Part shown: positions 1-12,957 of the stretch, in pieces
How positions within the stretch are numbered: the stretch's first letter is position 1
How the letters are laid out: each line of letters begins with the position of its first letter
Notes under the pieces: generated by a model
The model's input: only the letters and a program-made list of their open reading frames with translations
Told to the model about the DNA's origin: nothing
Databases searched by the model: none
Translations under genes and position numbers: made by a program
Assembly (NCBI GenBank): GCA_050084985.1
Contig: JBITNC010000001.1
Coordinates: 196,106,001 to 196,170,000, forward strand
Length of the DNA stretch: 64,000 nt
Reading direction: 5' to 3'
Source of the DNA: Nageia nagi
Taxonomy: Eukaryota > Pinophyta

Positions 1-777
1 TTAGTTCATATCCACCATTATTAATTTAAGAAGAGCTTCTTTTTGGAAAAGGGTGTTGTTTTTAATGGTTGTTGGTTGATTTTGAAAAGAAGAAGCTCTA
101 TTTGAGATGAAATTAGAGAGAAATAAATTGGAAGAATAAGCTTTAGAACATTGCCTTGCATAAGTTACTTCCTTTTGTTTGAATTTGAACAAAAATGGAT
201 TTGTTGGAGTTATCTATAAATGTTTTATATTTTTGAACATTGTAAGGTTTTATGCTCTAGATTTGTATTTTTGTATGTATTAAAAATATATTCTTAGGTT
301 GAAATCATGATAGTCTATACAATTGTATTTGAGAAGGCTTTAATCAAACAATTTGCAACCCTTTTCAATGTATTTATTTTATTCCTATATGATAAACATA
401 ATATCCATGGAGATTACCTTTGGATGAGGCATTTTGTTACAAATTCATAAAAATTTCTAACCTACCCATTTTTTCCTATCCAAAGATCATTGTAGCCTAG
501 GGGACTACATTTTAATTAGGCATTAAGTCCAAAAATTCATAGGCCCTTGAAGTATAATCTACCATGAATTGTGGCCATATCAAGCTTACTATCAAACAAT
601 TCCCATGCATTCTCAATGCCTCCATATTTTATGTGCATCTATACCAATGCATTTAGTACCATACATACATGGTAGAAAGTCATTCTAAAGAGCCATTTAT
701 GTATGTATAAACCCTATTGGTAACCTCCTAGTTCAATGCACGATTTGAGGTGCTAGAAAGGTGAATTGATCTGGTAG
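1..777. other. Flanking DNA without a recognisable gene
   Basis: AT-rich sequence outside the first LTR element. A 63-codon minus-strand frame reaches the window edge at position 1-192, but I recognise no family in it and its codon use looks random. I see no repeat, promoter or RNA gene here. It is the left host flank of the nested transposon block. Confidence 0.5.
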
Positions 778-782
778 AACTA
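778..782. repeat. Target-site duplication AACTA, left copy
   Basis: The five bases AACTA directly precede the TG that starts the first LTR and recur at 27225-27229 directly after the CA-type end of the far LTR. A perfect 5-bp duplication at this distance shows that 783-27224 is one insertion enlarged by later nested insertions. Confidence 0.85.
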
Positions 783-2019
783 TGTGATGATCCAAAATGT
801 AACTCAAATAAAAATTAGTAAATTTGATTACAATAACCTTGATGTCATGCCTAGGACATTATCTACAAGCATATACCATATAACATTGTCAACATCTAAG
901 GTACAATTACAAGATCAAGCGTTTACAACATCCATACACCAATGTCTAGCATATCATAATAAATATCACTTTATAATGCCAACATATGCCTCATACATGC
1001 ACAAATAAGAAATGGTAACCCAATGAATACACAAGAGTAATGAATACAATATAAATATGATATCTAATGCCCTTTCAGCTATATGAATGGTATGGAATGA
1101 TGATGAATACAATACCAAGCCCAAAAGGGTTGACATTGGCCTTTCAAAAGCCAACTAGGGCAACACAATGTGTCTCTCATAACTATAACAAAATTAAAAC
1201 CTTGGAATAGTACACCTCCTTAGAATAAGAATCCTCTCCATTGATGGAGCCCTCCTCAAACTTTGAATAACCATCAAAGGTAGAAGCAATACCTTAAAAT
1301 ACTATTAGATGGGAAAAGGTGCTACACTATTACCATAGATACAAAGGATCCCTCAACCTAAATGACCTCTAGATGTTGCACCTAGGAAGCTTTCTTAGCA
1401 CCACTAAGACTTGCTGTTCTATAGATAATATGAAAGTAATAATGATCAAGTGTATCTAGTTATGAGGCTAACCTTCTTTATATAACAATTCATGGATTTA
1501 GATATTAAATAGAAATCACCACTTTAACCCCCAAGTCCAATGATATACTAGGGATACCAATAATTACAAGATCCAATGGCTATATATGTAATTCCTCATT
1601 ATTGGATAATAATATTGTGTTTAGAATTATTAATTGCCTTGGAATCATATATTACAACTCATACAAGTGGCCCCCATAAAGCATACTAAATCTATTATTA
1701 ATTACCAAGATTACACCTAAATATAATCAATAATTAAATCCTATCCCAAGGAGTGGGATGTCACATATCAAGGGGTCAATATGAAGATGTTTTTGGATTT
1801 CCATGGATGGCCACAAAATGGAAGATTGGTCTAACTAGAAAACTTCAAGATACCATAACTCTTTTATTTCCTAATGAAACCATGTTGTATAACCTATCAA
1901 AATGTTTCCCATGAGATGCTATATCCAAAGAATAAACAAATTAACTCTCCAATACTTGTGGTGAACTCTATCCTCATAAATAGGTACATAAATAAAATAT
2001 TTGCAAATGGGATACTACA
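783..2019 (-). repeat. LTR of the outer element (3' LTR in element sense)
   Basis: It starts TGTGATGATCC and ends GGATACTACA on the plus strand. It matches 5213-6126 and then 26895-27224 over its whole length. Both copies share stretches such as the one around 1620-1750 that is cut by the LINE in the other copy. The open frames at 784-1008 and 966-1154 are chance frames in the LTR. Confidence 0.88.
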
Positions 2020-2335
2020 AATCCTTCCCTCTTGAAATTGCTTTCCCTCAAGCAATTATAGTATAATCCAAGATCCCAAATCCATATTAAAGGATATAGT
2101 CTATCCTACTCTAATGAATAAATCATATCATCTATGCATCCAACAAAGTCAACCTCAATAGTGTGCTTAACAACCTTCTAAGAATCAATAAGTGTATGAT
2201 AGTTAGTTATAAAATTAAAATAAGTATGCAATGGCTCAAAATTAGTTCTAATGAAACATTAGGTGTATGAATATGGAATTATTTGAGAGGATGTACCTAA
2301 AAAAACCTTAAGTAAATCATATGTAAGTATAAATA

Positions 2336-2660
2336 AAATGAGCCTTTGATACATAGCTAAGGCCAAGCCTTTCCCAAGTTCAATGTGAGGTCCCAAACTC
2401 TCCCAACTACTCATGCAAAGTCCAAAAACTTCCTTATTTTTCAACATGGGGTGTAAGATCTCCTCTAAGCCCAATGTATAGGTCTTAGCCTCCCCCATGT
2501 CCCATGTGATAGGTAGAAGCTCCCATAAGTCTAATGTTAGGTGGTAATCCTGCTTAAGGCCTAACATTAGATATCTAGCCTTCTCAAGGCCTAAGGTATA
2601 GTGCAAGAGGTCCTCCAAGATCAACATGCAACATCTAACCTTTACAAAGTGTATATCAAT
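2336..2660 (-). repeat. About ten tandem 30-bp units coding a decapeptide repeat
   Basis: Plus-strand units of 29-31 bases follow one another, each with a core like CTCC/CTTC...AAG(G)CCTAATGTTAG/ATGTGAGG. The unit length is a multiple of three. On the minus strand the units translate in one open frame (within 2696-2259) as degenerate decapeptides: LEDLLHYTLG, LEKARYLMLG, LKQDYHLTLD, LWELLPITWD, MGEAKTYTLG, LEEILHPMLK and others. Unit register and reading frame have both survived although the units differ widely from one another, which suggests the repeat was once coding. I do not recognise the family. Confidence 0.75.
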
Positions 2661-5199
2661 CCCAAAGTCAAACAAAGAGTACAATAATAGAGTCATTATT
2701 ATTAGCCATTAATGCATCCCATACCTTCTTCAAAATAGTCAAATTTTCATCACATACAACAACCCTCAAAACTAAATCAAATACCCAAACATGATTATTA
2801 AGGTTTTAAATATACATAATCATCAACCTATAAGTATGGTAGCCTTTCTCATGTGCTCATTATTTAGCAACAAATATGAAATATTGCTAATAACAATAGA
2901 CTCCTTTTTTCTTGACTCAATCCATATCAAACACAAAATAAAATGAAAACATGTATCAACATTTCCCAAATATGCAAATTTGGTCCCTCCATTAACAACC
3001 TTTAATACCATGATCTTCTCACTTGTAGTCTAAATGAAGGTCATATATTTTATGCAAATTATAGTAGGCATAAAGAACTCATACCTATCACCATGTGTAG
3101 TCCCAAATGATGTTGGATCAGCCACCTAAATTGTGACAATAGTCCCCCCTATATATCTAATATGTTACTTAAGTCTAGCCTTATTAATAGCCCCAAAATT
3201 CATGAAATATGCAGTCCAAAATTTTGGAAATAACTTCAAAATTTCATTCCAAACTATCAAGGATTTAGTCTCCAAAATCACTAAACACTTAATCCCACAT
3301 GCAGCTCCAAGCTCAATTCTAAAGTAAAATTGAAACCAAGAAAAAAATGCAAGTGATGTGATAACCCCTCTTGCCCTTCCAAATGTAGTAGATGAGTGAA
3401 TTCTAGATCTATAACATATGATAGTATTTAATAATCCAAAATTAATCCTTAACACTTCCCAATAAGCTCTCCAATTAATAATGATAGTCTCTTTGGCTTC
3501 CACAAAGGTTGCCAACATTTCACCCCCCAAAGTGACACTCTTAGGTGTAGAGAATATTGTACATGAAGTATTTATAAGTGAGCTATCAATATTCATCAAA
3601 ATAGTTATAAAAATATCATCAACAATTATAACTGCATTCCCTAGCTATTCACTACATGAGGTAGTCAATCAGTCATCTATTGTAGCCTTTGATGTGTGGA
3701 TGGTAGCTTCGAATGCAACAACAATACTTTTATACATAGACATCATATCATCTAATGCAACCCCATAATTGGTTTTGTGAATAGTAGATCTTATTTTTAA
3801 TGAGTATGTTTTCCCAATATTGGTTATTATACTTGCTTTTGTAATCTTGTCTACAACCTCTTACACATTAACTACAATCCTAGTCAATAAAGGAAGTGCA
3901 AGGTTCCTCATTTCCATATTTATAGCCTATAATTTCATAAAAGGGAGTGTTATTGATGCCCTTAACATGTTGGTATCAATATATGTTATAGTTTTTGATC
4001 CAAATAGTGTTCTAGCAACCTTTTGAGGTGTAAAACAATGCTCATTCTTTTATTCATAACCAACAATCTTAATACTAGATGGACCCACTCCAACATTATC
4101 TCCCTAAGGTCATTCTACATCATCTTACTATTGTTATGATTCAAAACCAAATTAAAGAATGTTACATACCTTTTCCAAGTGCTCCCATGGCTATCCCAAG
4201 CCTCCCAAGGGTCCCAATGATGCCCTAGAGAGTGGATGTCTCTTTCTAGGACTGGATCTTCTTGAATCAAAGCTTCTAAATCTCCAAATAATGATATATA
4301 TATATCATAAAAATTATATCTAATACAATACCTCTTTACATTATATTCATAATTATTCAAACTCTTAAGAAGGTATAAATTATGCTCCTAAGGCTAAAAA
4401 TTCCTTCCCAAGGTTGAGAGTGCTTGGTTTGGATGTGTAGTACTCCCCTCTAGATCCTCGAAATCTGAATTTTCTCCTTCAAGGTTTGAAATTAAGAGTG
4501 GAATGCTTATAATTACCTCAATACCTTCACTCTTCACATATCTCCCCATGAGATAATCTCTAAAAATATCTGGATCTCTTTTCAAGATGCTTTGGATCTC
4601 AAATAGCTACTCCTTGGCCTCCCTAGAATGCAATGTGGAGCCTCCCTTGGTCAATGTGAAAATGTAGCCCCATTAAACCTCCTACTTTGAAATGATACCA
4701 CTCATATTCTTGTTTGATATAATCTAAGTGATAGCCTTAAGTTTGCTAGTGGTGGCCCTAGATCTTAGTGATAGCCTCCAATCACCCTTCTTTAGATCCA
4801 ACAAAGTAACCATTATATTTCTAGTTGGGTCTACCCCTTAAACATTATATTTCTACCATGCCACCACTTTACAACCCAAAAGATCCTAGTATAGATAAAA
4901 GGTGATGTCTCTTAGAATTCCTTATTTGTTCCTTGATAGATCTAGAGTAAGAGTTTGATCTTTGGTGGAGTCTTATGCAGAGGCACAAATATGGGCTCCC
5001 ATGTCTTCCCTCTCTTCTTACACATCTTCTCCTCATGTCATCTACTTAGGAATTATAAGAGCCTCTCCCTTTATTCTAAAGGAACCCTATTATCCTTAAA
5101 TTTCTAAAGAAGATGAAAAAAGAATACCTAGCCATATTTAGAATTCCTTACTTTGGTTGTATTTTTGGCTTCCATTTCCTTAGTTGGCAAAATCTTCAT

Positions 5200-5210
5200 C
5201 TTTGATACCA
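5200..5210 (-). promoter_or_regulatory. Primer-binding site of the outer element
   Basis: On the minus strand this reads TGGTATCAAAG, close to the TGGTATCAGAGC complementary to the 3' end of plant initiator-Met tRNA. It starts two bases inside the end of the right LTR, the standard place for first-strand priming. This fixes the element orientation as minus. Confidence 0.8.
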
Positions 5211-5212
5211 CT

Positions 5213-6126
5213 TTTGATGATACAAAATCTAACTCAAAATAAAATTAGTAAATTCAATTACAATAACCCTGATGTCAAGCCTAGGATATCATCTATTAGC
5301 ATATACCATAGAAAATTGCTAAGGTCTAAGCTAGGGTTATAGGATCAAGTATTTACAACATACATACACCAACATCTAGCATATCATAATGAATATCACT
5401 TTATAATGCCAATTTTGTCTCATATGTGCAAAAATAAGTAATGGTAACCCAATGAATGCACAAGAGTAATGAAGATAATAAAATATGAGATCCAATGCCC
5501 TTTTAGCTATACAAATGTATATAATGATGATGAATACAATACCATAACCAAAAGGGATGACATTGGCCTCTTAAGGGGCAACTAGGGAAATACAATATGT
5601 CTCTCACCATTAGAATAATATCAAAACCTTGGGACAATATGCCTTCTTAGAATAATAATCCTCTCCACTGAAGGAGCCCTCCTCAAACTCTAGATAACCA
5701 CTAAAGGTAGAATAAATACCTCAAAATACCATCGGATGGGAAGAGGTGCTACACCAATGCAATAGATAGATAGGATCCCATGCCTTGAATTCCCTCTAAA
5801 TGTTGCACCTAGGAAGGTTGCTTAGCACCACTAAGACTTGCTATCCTTTGGATAATATAAAAGTAATAATGATCAAGTGTATCTAGTTATGAGGCTAACC
5901 TTCTTTATATAATAATTCTTAGATCTAGATCTCAACTATAAATCACCACTCTAACCCCCAAGTCCAATGTTAGCTTAGGTATGCCAATAATTACAAGATC
6001 TAATGGTTAGATATGCAATGCCTCATTATTGAAGACTAATATTACATTTACAAATATTAATTTCCTTGTAATAATGTATTACAACTCATACAAGTGGGCC
6101 CCATAAAGGATACTAAATCTATTATT
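5213..6126 (-). repeat. Right LTR of the outer element, first part
   Basis: It matches 783-1694 closely (for example the shared blocks around 5400-5440 and 5870-5910). The match stops at 6126, where LINE sequence begins, and resumes at 26895. The last 13 bases, TAAATCTATTATT, are the LINE target duplication. Confidence 0.88.
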
Positions 6127-7852
6127 TATTTTTTTGATAAGTTTGGAGAATGGGGTTTTATAATGGAATACATACCATTTACATTTTCTCGAGATTAAGA
6201 ACTAAAGCCTAAAAGAGAGATCATATTGGGAATATCCATTAAAAGAGAAACATAGCAAAACCCAATGAACTGCTAGTCGCTAACTACTACAACAAAATGC
6301 TCTAATTACATACATACATAAAATATTTAACAAAATACCAAACAAAAACTAGACCCATCACCCTAGGGTTCACTTCAAAACTAAACCAAAAATAATTAAA
6401 AAAAATAGCCCCTAAGAAAGCATTATTATTTCCTGTATTCCATCTCCATTTCTTGTAGGATTTTTGTTAAAGCCTAAACCATGATTTGGGTTGCCCACAA
6501 CATATCTAGTACTAGCTTGTGCTTGCATTTTCCCATATTTGAGAGCCTTTTTTCATGCCCAAGATTTCCTTCTCAGTGGCATGATTCAGTCCTCATCTAC
6601 CTCCTCAACATATCTTAACCTCCTCTTGTAAGATGGGTATCATTTCATCTCAAGCATTGGTTCTCCCTTCTCCACAAGCTAGTTATCATACTTAAATTTC
6701 ATACTTTTCATCTTCTCTAGGCCCCCCACCTTCTTTGTTCTCCTCCAATCTATCATCAATATGTTCATGAAAGTTCACTAATTTGAAGGTCTTTGAAACC
6801 TCCATCTAAGTGGCTATGTACTTGAAAACCATTAAAATTAACCCTTGGTGCAAAACATTTGCCACTTACTCTTTTGGTAGTCCTCGATGGCTTTATCCAT
6901 CTCAATATACAAAAAAGTTAGTATGTTCATATTATAACCTTGAACATGATTTAGGAAGGCAAAGTGGAAGCTACAAACCTAAAAATCAATGTTACCTAAA
7001 TTGATATAATGCATGATCATCTAGACCACCTCTAGCTAGGGTTCCAAGAGTGAAGATATGGCCACATCCACCTGTTTCTCTCTTAGTAATTCTAGGCCTC
7101 CTTTGTTAAATTTCACCAATTCCACTTTAAGGTTATGGTTATCACATTTAATAATTTTACCCCCCAAAGCTAAGCTTGTAACATTTGAAAATAACTTCGA
7201 GTCAACTTGGAAGAAAATGTCATAAACCTTAACCAACCCTCCTTTCCAACTCTCCAAGAATTCCTAAGATAAGTCTTCTTGGGAACACTCAAATTTTTCT
7301 AGGAACTCCAACAATCCTCCAAGCTTCAAGATTTCCCACACCACCAAGAACACCTCCAACTTCCTAGGTTCTATCTTTTCCTCCTAATGATCTTCATCTA
7401 GCTTGTGTTTAGGCACCATAAATGATTCTACTAGATGAAATCGATTGATAGAGAATTAGGAGCAGAGAAGAAAACTAGCTTCTTGCAAAGAGATTTCATA
7501 TAGATCCTCTTAGTTATCCAAAATAAGAGGAGAGATTGGTCTAAATACTCAAGTGGACATGAAAATTCACATGTAATGTTGGCTACACCACCTCCCTTCT
7601 TGTGATACCTAGATTTACTTCCCACTACTTGAACATTTTCCTTCCTAAGAGCCCAAGTCACTATGGATTGAAGCCAAAATGCAGGGGGCTCCAAGTTTGA
7701 AAAAACCTCAAACTTAGCACCAAGTTATAAATGCTTGAAATTGATAAAATATATCCAACTCTTCTCAAACATACATAAGTAAAGTGGAAAAAACTAAAAT
7801 GAATCCTAAGAATAAATAAAAAGCTATCAATTAAGCAATCTCTAAGATCCAC
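6127..7852 (-). other. Long 3' region of the LINE, with broken frames
   Basis: About 1.7 kb lies between the RNase H domain and the LINE 3' end. Minus frames at 7694-7431 (87 codons) and 7257-7036 (73 codons) read as separate stretches with charged, possibly coiled-coil segments further on. The last 350 bases give a hydrophobic, stop-filled translation that looks like an ordinary plant LINE 3' UTR. I do not recognise the two longer stretches. They may be a C-terminal extension of ORF2 or sequence picked up from a neighbouring locus. Confidence 0.5.
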
Positions 7853-10800
7853 CTAGACCCCTCTATCACTAGCCCATGCCAACAGCACTAAAGCTCCATG
7901 CCAACCTTGCCATCTAACAAAATAATTTCCTTTCCAAATTTGTAAGTATATGAGCCTTGTCACTTCATTCACCACTTTGTATGCAAGGTAATTGGCCTTT
8001 TTGAAGTTATGTTGAATGATAATATTCTCCAAACTATCAATCATGCATCTAGGTTCCAAAATCAAAAACTTAATCCCCCAACTGGGAGTGACCTCTCCTT
8101 TAAGCATATTGATATTATAAAGAGAGTCCTTAATAATAATGAATTTTTCACAATTGAGTCTACTAAACTTAGATAAGATAATGAATGTATCATGAGCCTT
8201 CACAAAGTGGATGCCTTGGTTTCCCAAGGGTTTTACCATGATTAACTTCACATTCCCAATGTGATATTTGACCACCTCTACCACTCCAACTGGACCAAGA
8301 TTACCTTTATATGATCCATAAAAATTAATTTCAATCCATACAAAAGGGAGACTCCTTGAATAGACTTTCTCTCTAGGATTTTGATTTAGGGTGATCCAAA
8401 GATCTATCCAACCCCCAACTTTTTAAAGTTTCCTCTTCCTTAAGAGGTTCTTGACCAACTTTGATCTATGACTACTAGAATTTCTCCTTAATAAAGTTGA
8501 TGGAATGTCTAGTAATTTCTTTAGTAGACAAATTCAAATCCTAAAAGACTCTCTAGTTTCTCTCCTTCCATATTCCCCACCAAGTATGGGGAAAGCTTAA
8601 GTCCCATAGTCTCCTCAATTTGTTACACATAAAGGGACTTTTCCATTGTTGAAGCATTTCAACAATGTTTCTAAGGGTAGCCCAACTTGTATGAAATTGC
8701 TTGAACATTGTGTTAATAACTTCATTACTAAAATCATAGTGAATAAGAAGGTGGTTAACTGATTCCTCTTCATGTTGCCATAGAATACATCTATTATCTA
8801 AGAAGAATTCACTTTTCCTTAGGTTTTCCAAAGTGAGGATTTTATATTAACATGCCACCCAAATAAAGAATCTAATTTTGGGAATGAGATTCTTTATCCA
8901 CACTTTACATGCTAGATCCCATATAGGTGAGCCTTCTATCATGAATCTATAGGCCAAAATGATTGAATATAGTCCTTGTTTATCATTGCTCCACACAAAG
9001 GAGTCCTTATTTTTGGAAAATAGAGTATAAACTCTTAGCATTAAGTTTAAATAATCTAACACATTCTTTTAAGAATCAAAGGCCTAGTCTAAAGTTAGAT
9101 TCTTCCAAGATAGAACTTCTTCATGGGAGATATATCTATGCACTAAGTTACCATACTTTAGTGTTAGGTTTCTCTTAAGATATGAGAACTCCTCATAATC
9201 CTTGAGTGGTTCTAGAAGCAACCACCTACCCTTCCAAAAGGTCAACTTTCTCCCATTATCAATAATCTATCTCTTATGGTTGTTTAAGAAATTATTAGTA
9301 TATTGAATTTCATTCCAAAAGGTTGATCCAAATCTAGAATTCTCCTCTTCCAAGAAAGAAGAGTTGGGAAAATACTTAGATTTCATAATCTTGATCCAGT
9401 GAGATTCAAAATTTGAGGCAAGCTACCACACCATCTTACCCATAAATCCAATATTCATTTTTTAAGATACTAAACTCCCACTCCTCCTTGATTTAATGTA
9501 TGATAGACTTTTTTCTATGCCACAAGGGCCATTCTCTTCTTTTCCTCAACTCGTATCCATAGAAAATCATGTTGGATTTGAATAAACTTATCTAGAACTT
9601 TTTTTGAAATCTTGAATATGGACATAAAGTACATTGGAAGAATTTGAAGCATGAATTTGATCAATTAAAGTTGAACCACATGACTTAGGAAATCCCCTTT
9701 CCAACCTACAAGTTTCTCTGAGAATTGCTCAATAATAGGATCCCAAAGCAAGTCTTTCATCCCCCCTACAAATAGAGGCATACCAAGATACTTTGTAAGT
9801 AGCTCTTCAATCACATAATGAAAAATGTTGGCCATCCTAAGTTGAAGTATTCTATTAGTATTAATGAAAAAAAACTTATTATTTTTAAAATTAATCTTTT
9901 TTCCAATAGCATTCTCATAATGATCGAGGATTTTCTTAATTCTCCTAGCTTGATAAATAGAAGCTCTAGTAGAGATGAGTGTATCATCCACAAACTATTG
10001 GTAAGAAGTAGGTAGAAATTCCTTGGTTGGTTTAATACACTCAATATTACCTAGAAGTGTAGCCATATGAATATTTCTCATCAAGGCCTCCACCATAATA
10101 ATTAAGAGAAAGGGAGATAGAGGGTCTCCTTGATGAAGTCCTCTTTTCCCTAGAAAATATCCATTTGTAGCCCCATTGATAAATATAAGGAAGGAAGTAG
10201 TAGAAACACACTCTCTTAAAAGGGCCATACAATCCTCTAATTTTAGCAACATACCATCTCTATTCAATTTTAAATATGAGTGGGTAACTTCATGGATCAT
10301 TAAAATACCATCCAAAATTTTTCACCCATTAACAATACCCCCATGGTTTGAACTAATCATTCAGGGTAGAATCACTTTGAGTCTTTTTTCCATGACTTGT
10401 GAAACAATATTATACAAGAAATTTCAAAGACTAATTGGGAGGTACTTATTGAAAGTGATAGAATCAATCTCCTTAGGAATAAGGGCAATGAAATTTGAGT
10501 TCACATCCTTTGGCATGGTCTTCAAGAATTGAAAATCTTGAACAACCTTCATAATATCTTCATTTATTATTTCCCAAAAAATTTGAAAGAAGCATCCAAG
10601 GAATCCATCTGGTCTTAGAGCTTTGGAACCCCCCATCTTGAAGACTACTAATTGGATCTCATTTTCTTCAAACTTTTAGCTCAATACATTATTTATTCTT
10701 TCATCCAATAGGCATAGAATATTATCAAGTAACTTATCTACAACTCTCTTCTAGGAAATAGAAAAATATCCAAGGAGATCTCTAAAAAAGGAGACACCCT

Positions 10801-11903
10801 CTTCTTGAATTTTAGTGATGTCTTTAGAGGTCAAACCATCAATACAATGGATCTCCCTAATTTTATTACATCCAAGTAAATGTATACTTCTACTTCCACA
10901 TGATCTCCTCCTCAGCTAGAACATTATTCCATTTTTCCATGGTCTCCAACTCTCTAAATTGAATATCTTTCAAAAGCCCTTGTTCTTGAATTTCATCTTC
11001 AATAACTTCAAATTGGGTATGAAGATCCTCTTTTCTTCTATGTATACAATCGAAGGTTTACCTATTCCATACTTTAAGATTTTTCTTAATAAATATTAAT
11101 TTCTTGGTAATTTGAGCTAAGAGAGGACCTAAGAAGAACTATTTCCACCACATCTTAATGTTATCCTCCAAGCTTTCATGAGTCAACCATATTTTCTCAA
11201 AGCAAAAGGGGGCATTCAACTTATTCCTTTGATCCTCAATTTTCCAAATAAGAGTGATTATTATTATATCCAATCTTTAGGTACCCTATATGAGTGGATT
11301 CCTCCATTTGATCCAAATAGTCATGATATATTAGGATTCTATCCAATGTTGCCTAAATATGGATATCTCCACATCTTCCATTAGTCTAGGTAAACTTAAA
11401 TGTTTTCAACTCCACATCCACCAACCCATTATTGTGAAGAAAATCTACAAAAGTTTTCATAACATTAAAAAATCCCTCCAAACCTTATCATTTCTCTATA
11501 ATAAATAAGGAAACATTGAAATCCTTTAGTTCAGTGAGGCCCAAAGGATCCTCCTCCTAGCCATTTTGGTGGGAGCATATAAATTGGTGAAAATGACCTT
11601 TTATTTATTATACAAGAAAGTAAAGAGAGTTGAACATACATTTTGGCTATAAATAATGATCCTACCTTCCAAAATATTCTTTTCCCACATACAAACAAGG
11701 CCTCTAGATTTACCCACCACATGAACAACAACATACTCCACCTCCCACCAAAGAGTGTGTTTGATGGCTACATATTTCCCTTCTATGACCTTTATTTTTT
11801 GAAGTATAATAATATTAGGTTTTAAGTCTTTCTTTAAATTTGATAAACTCATGTGCCTTCGAGGGACATAAATACCCCTCATGTTCCATGAGAGGATTCT
11901 CAT
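7853..11903 (-). pseudogene. LINE ORF2: endonuclease / reverse transcriptase / RNase H, broken
   Basis: ORF2 makes the endonuclease and reverse transcriptase for target-primed retrotransposition. It starts at ATG 11903 with MRILSWNMRG, the classic start of plant LINE apurinic-type endonucleases. The RT begins near 10636 (GGSKALRPDGF, later FIALIPKE). It has RGLHQGDPLSPF near 10110 and the catalytic box as QFVDDTLI near 9990. The segment expected to hold RT motif A with its first catalytic Asp is missing: KLED runs straight into a downstream RECVSTTSF block near 10230, an in-frame deletion of roughly 35 residues. A zf-RVT domain follows (9062-8553, ending WGIWKERN), then an RNase H domain from about 8340 (WIEINFYGSYKGN). 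Several frameshifts and stops are present. Confidence 0.88.
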
Positions 11904-12957
11904 TACTTTCTCACTTTGCTTTTCTTCTTTGCACCTCCAAAGAGGGTAGCTTGAGCACCTTTAGCAATATCCACCTTGGTTTCTTTATATCTCATCACTC
12001 CTTTGGAAGGTCTACTTAGTTAGTTCTTACCAACTATCCCCTATTACTTTTTCTTTTTTCCTTTTGACCTTTTGACCTAGGATCTCCATAATATTCACTT
12101 CTTATGAATTATATTCCTCCTCATCTCACTAGAACTTACTTCCCAAGAAGGAAGGGATCACATTTCCTTAGGATCCTTGCACCTCATCCACCTAAAACTC
12201 CTAAATATTATTCAAAACTTTCAAGTTATATGTCTTAGGAACCCTATCCAAGAGCTCACTAAAGGTACCCACCCTTGGATCTTCAATTCCTTGAGTGTGT
12301 GAAATAATTTCCATTTCCCCCTAGGAACTTAAGTCTTAATCAATATCCCCCTCCATAGTAGGAATCTCTCCCTTCTCAACATCTTCATGAATATTGTCCA
12401 CATTCTCAACCAAATAAGGTGTAGGATTGTTAGAATCCATGACAACATTCTCCTAAATAAATTTTTCTTGGTTAGGAAGTACTTCTACTTCTGGTATGAC
12501 CTTAGGCTAGAAGTCCATCAGAGTAGAAAAAGAATTTTACATGGGAAGTCCTAGCATGTTGCCTCCTTCTAATGCCCCCTTACTCCATATCTTGAATAGG
12601 TACTTTCCTTACATGTTATTCTTTTTCTTTTCCTACATTTTTATCTAGTGCTAGGACAAGGTATGACCCTTCAACTTATACACATCACAAGTTTGGGGGG
12701 CTTTTCATATTCAATCAATTGAGACCAAACACTAAGCTCTGAGATTAGATATATAGACTATGGAAGCAATGATAAAGGGATAATACTCACACATATTTGA
12801 GCATATATCATGTGAGTCTTAGACCATGTAGCCTTATCAATAGTGATAAGATTACCTATCCAATTTCCTATGCCAACAAAAACATCATCATGCTAGTATT
12901 GAAATGGTATTCTAGGAAGCCTTACCCACACTAGGATTGAAGAAATTAGCTAGGTAT
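11903..12957 (-). pseudogene. LINE ORF1, C-terminal part
   Basis: ORF1 is the nucleic-acid-binding chaperone of the LINE. Directly below the copia junction the frame reads VWVRLPRIPFQY, then an in-frame stop where Trp is expected, then HDDVFVGIGNWIG. This is the standard continuation of plant DUF4283 proteins. Near 12700-12650 there is a decayed zinc knuckle (C-D-V-Y...GH...H, two cysteines lost). The frame ends in a basic tail (GAKKKSKVRK) with TAA at 11905-11903. That TAA shares its last A with the ATG of ORF2 (TAATG). The N-terminal part is at 26298-26880, beyond the copia insert. Confidence 0.8.

Larger units (their letters stand above)
2020..5212 (-). other. Internal region of the outer element, no recognised gag-pol
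   Basis: About 3.2 kb between the two LTRs. On the minus strand it begins with the Met-tRNA-type primer site and contains several broken frames. The longest are 3599-3165 (144 codons) and 2696-2259 (145 codons), the latter holding a decapeptide repeat. I see no zinc knuckle, aspartic protease motif, RT palm motif or integrase zinc finger on either strand. The plus-strand frames at 3481-3768 and 3820-4026 overlap the minus frames and look like shadows. Either this was a non-autonomous element carrying its own unknown sequence, or the coding region has decayed beyond recognition. Confidence 0.6.

Noticed and set aside
3165-3599. 144-codon minus frame in the outer element
   Set aside because: Overlapped by a plus frame of similar length and without any motif I know; kept only as part of the internal region, not as a gene.
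5200-5210. tRNA-Met-like sequence (and those at 25785, 28173, 32060, 54042)
   Set aside because: These are only 11-12 bases and sit at LTR edges, so they are primer-binding sites, not tRNA genes.
10176-10532. Plus-strand frame of 118 codons
   Set aside because: Antisense to the LINE reverse transcriptase, which has clear RT motifs on the minus strand.
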